This document shows, piece after piece, positions 1 to 4,778 of a DNA stretch of 5,591 bases. The stretch covers positions 1-5,591 of the forward strand of contig CALATR010001067.1 in the NCBI GenBank assembly GCA_937891875.1, read 5' to 3'. The number at the start of each line of letters is the position of its first letter. Within the stretch, counting starts at the first letter, position 1. The position numbers and the translations under genes were made by a program. The DNA is from an uncultured Pseudomonadota bacterium. GTDB lineage: Bacteria; Myxococcota_A; UBA796; GCA-2862545. The notes under the pieces are model-generated. The model searched no databases. It was given only the letters and a program-made list of their open reading frames with translations, and was not told the DNA's origin.

Positions 1-122
1 ACTGGAGACCGACCCGCCGCTCCCTCGCCCGCAGCAACGCGACTCCTCGCAAGTCGCCACTCCGAGCCGCCACTCCCCCGCTCGCAGCTCCCCGCGAGAC
101 CGAAGCCAGACCCGCCACTCCC
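1..122. repeat. GC-rich non-coding stretch with degenerate short repeats
   Basis: This stretch lies downstream of the membrane protein gene and has no convincing gene. The unit CGCC(A/G)CTCC occurs four times, at about 16-24, 55-63, 68-76 and 113-121. The two outer copies sit in a longer shared context (GACCCGCC, then A or G, then CTCCCTC, at 11-27 and 109-125), and the two middle copies form an imperfect 13-bp tandem. A 5-bp stem CTCGC/GCGAG (81-85/94-98) is present, but no T-tract follows it, so I do not call a terminator. All frames are open or nearly so because of base composition. The 3' end of a gene entering from the left cannot be excluded. Confidence 0.4.
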
Positions 123-734
123 TCAGCCCGAGATCACCTCGTTGATCCGCTTGTCGTGGTTGTTCAGCGTGATGTACGCCCAGATCCAGAACCCGACGAA
201 GAGCAATCCGATGATGATGCCGAAGACGACGCCTCCCGTCATCGACGCCGACGCCAGCGTGCCGATCATCTCGGCCTGCGGGCCGGCGCCCAGCGAGGTG
301 ATGGAGTCCAGGTACTGGTCGATCGCGGGCTTCATCAGGATGAAGTTGACGATCTGCATGACCACGTAGCTCAGGAAGTCGACCAGCGCGGCGGCAAGCG
401 CGGCCCACGTCATCAGGCCGACCTCCTTCTGCTGCAGCGACTGCACGCCGGCGATGACCATGAACAGGGACACCAGCCCGGACAGCGCGGTCGGGAAGAC
501 GGCGTACCAGGCGACGCCGCGCTGGACCTCCATCAGCTCGAGGAAGGACTCGCGCATGGCGGCCGGCAGGTTCGGGGGCGGCTGCGGCGAGAACACCCCA
601 GCCGACATCAGGAAGACGTTGAGCAGGCCGTACGCGGCAATCAGCGCGCCGAGCGAGCCCAGGACGATCGCGGTGATGGCCAGCGCGCGGATGATCGTCG
701 GGTACAGGGACGTCGGCGGGAGTCGGTCGGACAT
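123..734 (-). CDS. four-helix integral membrane protein of unknown function
   Basis: The predicted protein has 203 residues. I do not recognise the family. It shows four hydrophobic segments at about residues 14-46, 75-99, 106-134 and 166-190. A Pro-rich loop (about 49-57) and a short amphipathic acidic stretch lie between the first two. The N-terminal tail is short and the C-terminal tail polar and charged (NNHDKRINEVISG). No catalytic motif or signal-peptidase site is evident. The ATG at 732-734 is preferred to an in-frame GTG two codons upstream, because GAGG lies 5 nt before the ATG and overlaps that GTG. The gene is collinear with the dioxygenases, and without the insertion sequence it would start 21 nt after the hppD stop, so it was probably the third gene of that operon. 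The IS now separates it from the upstream promoter. A role in tyrosine or aromatic metabolism is suggested only by position. Confidence 0.8.
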   Translation of the reverse strand: MSDRLPPTSLYPTIIRALAITAIVLGSLGALIAAYGLLNVFLMSAGVFSPQPPPNLPAAMRESFLELMEVQRGVAWYAVFPTALSGLVSLFMVIAGVQSLQQKEVGLMTWAALAAALVDFLSYVVMQIVNFILMKPAIDQYLDSITSLGAGPQAEMIGTLASASMTGGVVFGIIIGLLFVGFWIWAYITLNNHDKRINEVISG

Positions 735-755
735 GGGCACCTCGCGGGCGCGAGC

Positions 756-759
756 CTAG
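756..759. repeat. CTAG target-site duplication, left copy
   Basis: CTAG abuts the left end of the insertion sequence, and an identical CTAG abuts the right end. By eye these are the only two CTAG tetramers in the window. The IS1380 family is known to make 4-5 bp duplications. Because CTAG is palindromic it could instead be the outermost 4 bp of the inverted repeats. The duplication reading is favoured because it restores a sensible stop codon and intergenic spacing for the flanking genes. Confidence 0.65.
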
Positions 760-776
760 CCCGGATCCCTCATGAG
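760..776. repeat. IS terminal inverted repeat, left (transposase 3' end)
   Basis: The sequence is CCCGGATCCCTCATGAG. It pairs with the complement of 2440-2456 at 14 of 17 positions: the outer eight are perfect, and mismatches fall at positions 9, 10 and 15. With the adjacent CTAG included, the symmetric match is 18 of 21. Confidence 0.85.
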
Positions 777-807
777 CACCTCGCCGGCGGGGACTCGTTG
801 CGGGATG

Positions 808-845
808 CGAGGCAGGCGGGTGTCTGCCTCGAGCGTCGTTCGACG
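808..845. other. two adjacent hairpins in the 3' non-coding part of the IS
   Basis: CGAGGCAG (808-815) and CTGCCTCG (824-831) form a perfect 8-bp stem with an 8-nt loop. Next to it, CGTCG-TT-CGACG (834-845) gives a 5-bp stem. They lie about 90-130 nt downstream of the transposase stop. Neither is followed by a T-tract on the minus strand, so they are not classic intrinsic terminators. They might weaken readthrough toward the membrane protein gene, stabilise the transcript, or bind protein. Function is not established. Confidence 0.35.
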
Positions 846-937
846 GACACCGCCATTGTTGGCGTTTAACCGTTCCGGGTCGCAATCTCGGCTCAGACCC
901 GTCCATCGGATGGAGTTCGACGACACCGGCGAATTGT

Positions 938-2362
938 TCAGAACACAAGCTCGGACCGGATCTCTTCGATGTTGGCCAGAGCCGTGCGCCACGTGTCCTT
1001 CATGGGGAACGCCGAGCTCAGCGAAACGACCAGGCGGCGGACCGACTGCCGCACCAGCGCGCCGACCTTCAGCAGCCGAACTCGAATGGTCCAGACCTGC
1101 GCCCGAGCAAGCGCCGTGCCACGCAAAGCCACGGAGCGAAGCTCATTGACGAGCACGTACGCGAGCGACGAGAACCAGAGTCGCAACTGGTTCGCCCGCA
1201 TCGTGTGCGAGCTCGTCCGGTCCGCGAACATCCCGAGCTGCTGCTCCTTGATCCTGTTCTCCATGTCGCCGCGCGCACAGTAGAGATCTTCGTACAGCGC
1301 GCGCTTGTCGATCTCCTCGGCCGGTAGACTGGTGACCACGAAGCGGGGGTTGTCCTTTCCGGTCAGCACCTCGGCCTTAGCGACCACGCGGCGCTCGCGA
1401 GACCAGGTATTCAGTGTACGGTAGTCCAGGTCCTTGTAGGACTTTGACGCGTGCCCACTGTCCTTGACGACCTGGCGGTGGTGCACCATCTCGTCCTCGA
1501 TCATGCTGGCGAGCCGGCTGTTTCGGGCAAGCCCGATGACGTACTCCACATTCGGCTGACGCTCGCACCAGTCCAGCAGCAGGTCGCGACAGAACCCCGA
1601 GTCCGCACGGACGATGATCCGGGTCGTAGGCCACTGTTTGCGAATCTGGGCGATGATTCGAGCCACTTCGTCGACGGCTCCCGCAGCGCCGTCCTGATCC
1701 GCCGTGCGGAGCTTCGCGACGAGCAGAAAGTCCCCGCAGAAGATGTACAGCGGAAGGAAGCAATAGTGCCGGTAGTACCCGTGGAAGAAGCGCCCCTCCT
1801 GATTGCCGTGCACCCGATCGTCGGTCGCATCGAGGTCCAGGATGATCTCGTCAGGTGGCTGGTCGTGGGCGTCGAGCATGAGGTCGACGAACAGCCGCTC
1901 GAACGACTCGGGCGAGTGGAGGATCTTGAGGTCTGGCCGGTGCTCGTCGAGCGTGGACGGTGCCGTCTCCAAGCGGTTTAGCGTCGCGTGCCCCGCGAGG
2001 GCGCGGCCACGATCTCTGGGCTGCTTGCGGTCATGGCCGAGCGGGTCCGACTTGCCAGCTGCAAGCGCGAGGACGGGGTCGTAGCGCAGGTCATCGTGAT
2101 CGTTGAGGTCCTCGTAGCCCAATGCGATGCCGAGGATCCGCTGTGCGACGAGTTCCTCGACGGTGTGCTCCACGCGAGTGGGGTCCCGATGGTCGACGAA
2201 GCAGTCGGCCACGCGGCCGAAAAATTCGCTTAGCTGCGCGACTTCGCGCAGCAGGAGCGCCCCGCCATCGGACGTCATGGGTCCGGCATCGAACGCGGCG
2301 ACGACCTCTCTTCGGCCGAGCGGCTGAAGTCCCTCCAGCTTCGAGGTACACTCTGTGCGCAT
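938..2362 (-). CDS. IS1380-family DDE transposase
   Basis: The 474-residue transposase catalyses cut-and-paste movement of the surrounding element. It is full length for the family (roughly 420-480 residues). The N-terminal region carries AAFDAGPMTSDGGALLLRE (about 22-40), typical of IS1380 proteins. The RNase H-like catalytic core has the first acidic residue in LDLDATDD (Asp176 or Asp178), followed by the family-typical HGNQEGRFFHGYY, the second in VRADSGF (Asp254), and the glutamate in a Y-(2)-R-(3)-E signature (Tyr361, Arg364, Glu368) within YCARGDMENRIKEQQ. All catalytic residues are present and no frameshift is seen. The ATG at 2360-2362 is preceded by GGAGG with 6 nt spacing (2369-2373). 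That site lies inside a hairpin that probably limits translation of readthrough RNA. The gene lies in the same direction as the upstream tyrosine genes. Confidence 0.96.
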   Translation of the reverse strand: MRTECTSKLEGLQPLGRREVVAAFDAGPMTSDGGALLLREVAQLSEFFGRVADCFVDHRDPTRVEHTVEELVAQRILGIALGYEDLNDHDDLRYDPVLALAAGKSDPLGHDRKQPRDRGRALAGHATLNRLETAPSTLDEHRPDLKILHSPESFERLFVDLMLDAHDQPPDEIILDLDATDDRVHGNQEGRFFHGYYRHYCFLPLYIFCGDFLLVAKLRTADQDGAAGAVDEVARIIAQIRKQWPTTRIIVRADSGFCRDLLLDWCERQPNVEYVIGLARNSRLASMIEDEMVHHRQVVKDSGHASKSYKDLDYRTLNTWSRERRVVAKAEVLTGKDNPRFVVTSLPAEEIDKRALYEDLYCARGDMENRIKEQQLGMFADRTSSHTMRANQLRLWFSSLAYVLVNELRSVALRGTALARAQVWTIRVRLLKVGALVRQSVRRLVVSLSSAFPMKDTWRTALANIEEIRSELVF

Positions 2363-2428
2363 CGCCCGCCTCCATTTCGCAAGTGGTTGTTTCGTTCAAA
2401 ACTACCTTATCGCGAAATGAGGCGGGCG
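2363..2428 (-). promoter_or_regulatory. hairpin that sequesters the transposase ribosome binding site
   Basis: On the minus strand, the arm at 2412-2428 pairs with the arm at 2363-2380 (10 bp plus 7 bp, one bulged base at 2373, 31-nt loop at 2381-2411). The downstream arm contains the GGAGG of the transposase (2369-2373) and ends directly before its ATG. A transcript entering from hppD would contain both arms and hide the ribosome binding site. A transcript starting in the loop would lack the upstream arm and be translated. A possible -10 element TAAGGT lies at 2404-2409 on the minus strand, but no good -35 is visible. The structure is read directly from the sequence. The shielding role is inferred from IS10 and IS50, where outside transcripts are blocked this way. 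Confidence 0.75.
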
Positions 2429-2439
2429 TGTTGCGTTTT

Positions 2440-2456
2440 CTGATGATCGATCCGGG
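2440..2456. repeat. IS terminal inverted repeat, right (transposase 5' end)
   Basis: This is the partner of the repeat at 760-776. On the minus strand it reads CCCGGATCGATCATCAG from the outside inward. The outermost eight bases are identical between the two ends. It directly abuts the TAG stop codon of hppD. Confidence 0.85.
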
Positions 2457-2460
2457 CTAG
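2457..2460. repeat. CTAG target-site duplication, right copy, containing the hppD stop
   Basis: This is the second CTAG copy, immediately outside the right end of the element. On the minus strand its last three bases are the TAG stop codon of hppD, and its first base is the third position of the final leucine codon. The insertion therefore occurred on the stop codon and the duplication preserved it. Confidence 0.65.
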
Positions 2461-3488
2461 AGGACTCCGCGCCGCTCTTGATCCCGCTCGATGCTGCGGA
2501 ACAGCGCGCCGAAGTTGCCCTCGCCGAACGACAGGTGGTTCCGGCGCTGGATCATCTCGATGAAGATCGGGCCCACCAGGTTCTTGGTGAAGATCTGCAG
2601 CAGGTAGCCCTCGTCGTCGCCGTCCACGAGCGCCTTGTGACCCTCGATCCGGTCCGGATCCTCGCGGACGCCGGGCACCCGGTCGAAGACGGTGCGGTAG
2701 TAGTCGGGATCGATGTCCAGCGTCTCGATGCCCGAGCCGTCCAGGGCATCCAGGCTGGCGAGCAGATCGTCGGTCAGGAACGCGAGGTGCTGCACGCCAG
2801 CGCCGTCGTACTCGCGCAGGTACTCCTCGATCTGGCTCTTCGACTCGCTGCCTTCGTTGATCGGGATGCAGAACGAGCCGTCCGGCGAGCGCAGGGCGTA
2901 GCTGGTGAGGCCGGTCTTCTCGCCGCGGATGTCGAACGTGCGCACCTCGGTGAAGCCGAACACGTCCTTGTAGAAGCGCTGCCACCGCTCCATCGTGCCC
3001 TTCTGTACGTTGTTCGTGAGATGGTCGATGGTGGTGAAGCCCTTGCTGGGCACCTCGATGGGCTGGCTGTGCACCACGAAGTCGACCAGCACGTCGTTAC
3101 GGCCATCGTCGACGAAGTGGATGAGGCTGTCGCCGATGCCGTAGATCGCGGGCGCATCGTAGGGGGTCTCGCCCTCGTAGGGGCGGGCGCCACGGGCAAC
3201 AGCAGCCTTGAACGCCGATTCTGCGTCCTCGACGCACCAGCCCATGCCCGGGATCGACGGGCCGTGCTTCTTCGCGAACTCGGCGGCGAAGCTGTCGGGC
3301 TCGGCGTTGACCAGGAAGACGATGTCGCCCTGCTGGTACAGGGTGACGTCGGCGCCGGGCAGCTGGGCCAGGCGGGAGAAGCCGAAGCCCATGAACAGCG
3401 CGTCGTAGTCGATGTCGCTGTCCGCGGGGCGGGCCCACTCGACGAAGCGGATGCCCTTGAGACCGGTGGGGTTGTCCTGGGTGTTCAT
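2457..3488 (-). CDS. hppD: 4-hydroxyphenylpyruvate dioxygenase
   Basis: This cytosolic Fe(II) enzyme of tyrosine catabolism converts 4-hydroxyphenylpyruvate and O2 to homogentisate and CO2. The 343 residues form two vicinal-oxygen-chelate domains: a degenerate N-terminal one (about 8-140) and the catalytic C-terminal one (about 150-320). The metal ligands are His156 (TTIDHLTNNV), His234 (GVQHLAFLTDD) and Glu311 (GPIFIEMIQRR). SPDGSFCIPINE (about 201-212) and the C-terminal FGEGNFGALF...SIERDQERRGVL are typical of true HPPD rather than hydroxymandelate synthase. The ATG at 3486-3488 follows GGAG by 5 nt and lies 2 nt after the hmgA stop, so it is probably translationally coupled. An in-frame extension to 3815 exists, but it overlaps hmgA and lacks homology. 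The protein ends at GVL, the normal end of the conserved region (Pseudomonas HPPD has three more residues), despite the IS abutting the stop. Confidence 0.97.
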   Translation of the reverse strand: MNTQDNPTGLKGIRFVEWARPADSDIDYDALFMGFGFSRLAQLPGADVTLYQQGDIVFLVNAEPDSFAAEFAKKHGPSIPGMGWCVEDAESAFKAAVARGARPYEGETPYDAPAIYGIGDSLIHFVDDGRNDVLVDFVVHSQPIEVPSKGFTTIDHLTNNVQKGTMERWQRFYKDVFGFTEVRTFDIRGEKTGLTSYALRSPDGSFCIPINEGSESKSQIEEYLREYDGAGVQHLAFLTDDLLASLDALDGSGIETLDIDPDYYRTVFDRVPGVREDPDRIEGHKALVDGDDEGYLLQIFTKNLVGPIFIEMIQRRNHLSFGEGNFGALFRSIERDQERRGVL

Positions 3489-3490
3489 GC

Positions 3491-4594
3491 TCACTCCTGC
3501 CAGCTCTTCCAGTAGTCCTCGACCTCGACGCCACTGACCGCCCCGGTGGGGACCAGGGGGCGGATGGTGTCGACCATCACTGCGACCTCGTTGGTGCGCT
3601 CCTTGCCGTCGGCGGCGCGCACGGCACCCGGCTGGGGTCCGTGGTGGATGCCCTGCGGGTGGAACGTGACCATGCCCGCGTCGATGCCCTCGCGGCTGAA
3701 GAAGTCCCCGTCGTGGTAGAAGAGGACCTCGTCGTAGTCGATGTTTGCGTGGTAGAACGGCACCCGCAGCGCCTCCGGATCGCCGGTCTCGAGACCGCGG
3801 GGGAGGAACGTGCACAGCACCCAGCCGTCGCCGACGAAGGTCGCGTGGGCGGAGGGCGGCAGGTGGTAGCGCTCGGAGAGCACCGGGCGGATGTCGTCGG
3901 TGTGCAGGCGCCAGACGGTGAGATCGCCGCGCCAGCCGACCACGTCGAGCGGGTGGTGGGGGTAGACGATGGTCGACAGCTCGCCAGCGCGCTGCACGAC
4001 GACCTCGAAGCCGCCGCCGTTGGTGCCCGGGGGCAGGGTCGGCTCGGCGGGGGTGGGCACGTCGATGACGTTGGGGTCGAACAGCGCGTGGCGACCCATC
4101 AGGCCACGGTCGGGGATCTGGACTTCGCCGCGGGACTCGACGATGAGCAGATCGAAGGGCTCTTCGGGGATCAGCCGGTAGACGGTGCCGCGGGGGATGA
4201 CCACGTAGTGACCGCGGAAGATGTCCAGGGGTCCGAAGTCGGTCTCGATGCGGCCGGTGCCCTGGTGCACGAAGATGATCTCGTCCGCGTCGGCATTGCG
4301 GAAGTGGTAGGGCATCGGCGCGTCGAGCCGGGCCTTGTGCAGCACCACGTCCCCGTTGCGCAGGAAGGCCGTGCGGGACTCGAGGTAGTCGGTGCCGTCG
4401 TGGTCGAGGTCGGCGAGGCGGTAGGCGTGGGGGCGCAGGGTGCCGCGCAGTGCGGTCCAGCCCACCGGCGGGTGCTTGCGGTAGAGGTGGGCGACCCGTC
4501 CGGAGAAGCCGTAGCGACCGTACTCCTCCTCGACCGTGCCGTCGGGGATGCCCACGTGGGCTTGTCGCGTCACCGTGCCCTTCGACCAGTACAT
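3491..4594 (-). CDS. hmgA: homogentisate 1,2-dioxygenase (short type)
   Basis: This Fe(II) ring-cleavage enzyme opens homogentisate to maleylacetoacetate, the step after hppD. The 367 residues are shorter than the classical proteobacterial and animal enzymes (about 430-445) and fit the shorter bacterial branch. There is an N-terminal cupin-like region (about 95-140, MPYHFRNADADEIIFVH to VVIPRGTVYRL) and a C-terminal catalytic cupin. Likely iron ligands are His282 (VPFYH), Glu289 (DYDEV) and His318 (GIHHGPQP), matching His335, Glu341 and His371 of the human enzyme. The ATG at 4592-4594 follows GGAGG by 4 nt and begins the conserved N-terminus MYWSKGTVTRQAH. An in-frame extension to 4792 was rejected because it lacks homology and crosses into the divergent regulator. 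It is probably the first gene of the operon, with a promoter in 4595-4778. Confidence 0.93.
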   Translation of the reverse strand: MYWSKGTVTRQAHVGIPDGTVEEEYGRYGFSGRVAHLYRKHPPVGWTALRGTLRPHAYRLADLDHDGTDYLESRTAFLRNGDVVLHKARLDAPMPYHFRNADADEIIFVHQGTGRIETDFGPLDIFRGHYVVIPRGTVYRLIPEEPFDLLIVESRGEVQIPDRGLMGRHALFDPNVIDVPTPAEPTLPPGTNGGGFEVVVQRAGELSTIVYPHHPLDVVGWRGDLTVWRLHTDDIRPVLSERYHLPPSAHATFVGDGWVLCTFLPRGLETGDPEALRVPFYHANIDYDEVLFYHDGDFFSREGIDAGMVTFHPQGIHHGPQPGAVRAADGKERTNEVAVMVDTIRPLVPTGAVSGVEVEDYWKSWQE

Positions 4595-4778
4595 CGGCCC
4601 TCCATGCAAGCTCCGGGCTGCCGGCGCGCTCGGGTGACCCCAGTCAGCCCCGGCGCGCCAGCGGCCCGGCTCGCACCTTCTACCTACGGGATCCGGATGC
4701 GTTGAGAAAGCTGAATCTGCGCGGGGGTTTCGTTCAAGAAAATGGATAGAGTGTGAAGGAGCACAGGAGGAACGTGCG
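4595..4778. promoter_or_regulatory. divergent regulatory region between hmgA and lysR
   Basis: These 184 nt contain the 5' ends of both divergent units. The half near hmgA is very GC-rich, with a 9-bp direct repeat CCGGCGCGC (4621-4629 and 4650-4658) and an odd palindrome GGGT-G-ACCC (4632-4640). The half near lysR is AT-richer and holds TTTC-N6-GAAA (4728-4741), which fits the T-N11-A pattern favoured by LysR regulators. A possible lysR -10, TAGAGT, lies at 4747-4752, and a possible minus-strand -35, TTGAAC, at 4732-4737 overlaps the dyad. I could not pair either with a convincing partner hexamer, so exact promoters are uncertain. The existence of a divergent control region is much safer than any single site. 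Confidence 0.6.

Larger units (their letters stand above)
732..789. repeat. 19-bp near-identical direct repeat straddling the left IS end
   Basis: The sequences at 732-750 and 771-789 agree at 17 of 19 positions (CATGRGCACCTCGCSGGCG on the plus strand). On the minus strand each reads as GAGG, then 5 nt, then ATG. The outer copy is the ribosome binding site and start codon of the membrane protein gene. The inner copy lies just inside the insertion sequence and would start a five-codon frame (MRDPG) that ends at the TAG within the left CTAG. The similarity is plain to see. Its origin and any function are unknown. Confidence 0.6.
760..2456 (-). mobile_element. complete IS1380-family insertion sequence (about 1.7 kb)
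   Basis: The element is 1697 bp with one intact transposase gene filling most of it on the minus strand, about 178 nt of non-coding DNA at its left (3') end and 94 nt at its right (5') end. The terminal inverted repeats are CCCGGATCccTCATgAG at 760-776 and its near complement at 2440-2456, matching at 14 of 17 positions. Each end is bordered by CTAG. Length, family, imperfect repeats beginning CC, and a 4-bp flanking duplication all agree with IS1380-type elements. Matching flanks and an uninterrupted reading frame suggest a fairly recent, possibly still active copy. It lies between hppD and the membrane protein gene, both left intact. If CTAG belongs to the inverted repeat, the element would be 756-2460 with no visible duplication. 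Confidence 0.9.

Noticed and set aside
732..740. GTG start two codons upstream for the membrane protein
   Set aside because: That GTG overlaps the GAGG that serves the ATG at 732-734, so it would lack its own ribosome binding site.
808..831. Intrinsic terminator for the transposase
   Set aside because: The stem is good but no T-tract follows on the minus strand and it lies over 100 nt past the stop, so it is listed only as a hairpin.
2389..2399. 11-bp match GTTTCGTTCAA shared between the IS leader and the hmgA-lysR region (4727-4737)
   Set aside because: A few exact 11-bp matches are expected by chance in a window of this size, and the flanks diverge. A shared operator is not supported.
3489..3815. 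N-terminal extension of hppD by 109 codons
   Set aside because: It overlaps hmgA in another frame, is Arg/Pro-rich with no homology, and the ATG at 3486-3488 has a good ribosome binding site and the expected family N-terminus.
3641..4705. Long plus-strand open frame opposite hmgA, with similar ones at 156-869, 1451-1981 and 2478-3515
   Set aside because: They are antisense to well-supported genes, have composition-driven repetitive Ala/Val/Arg/Asp sequences, no recognisable domains and no good ribosome binding sites. High GC keeps these frames open.
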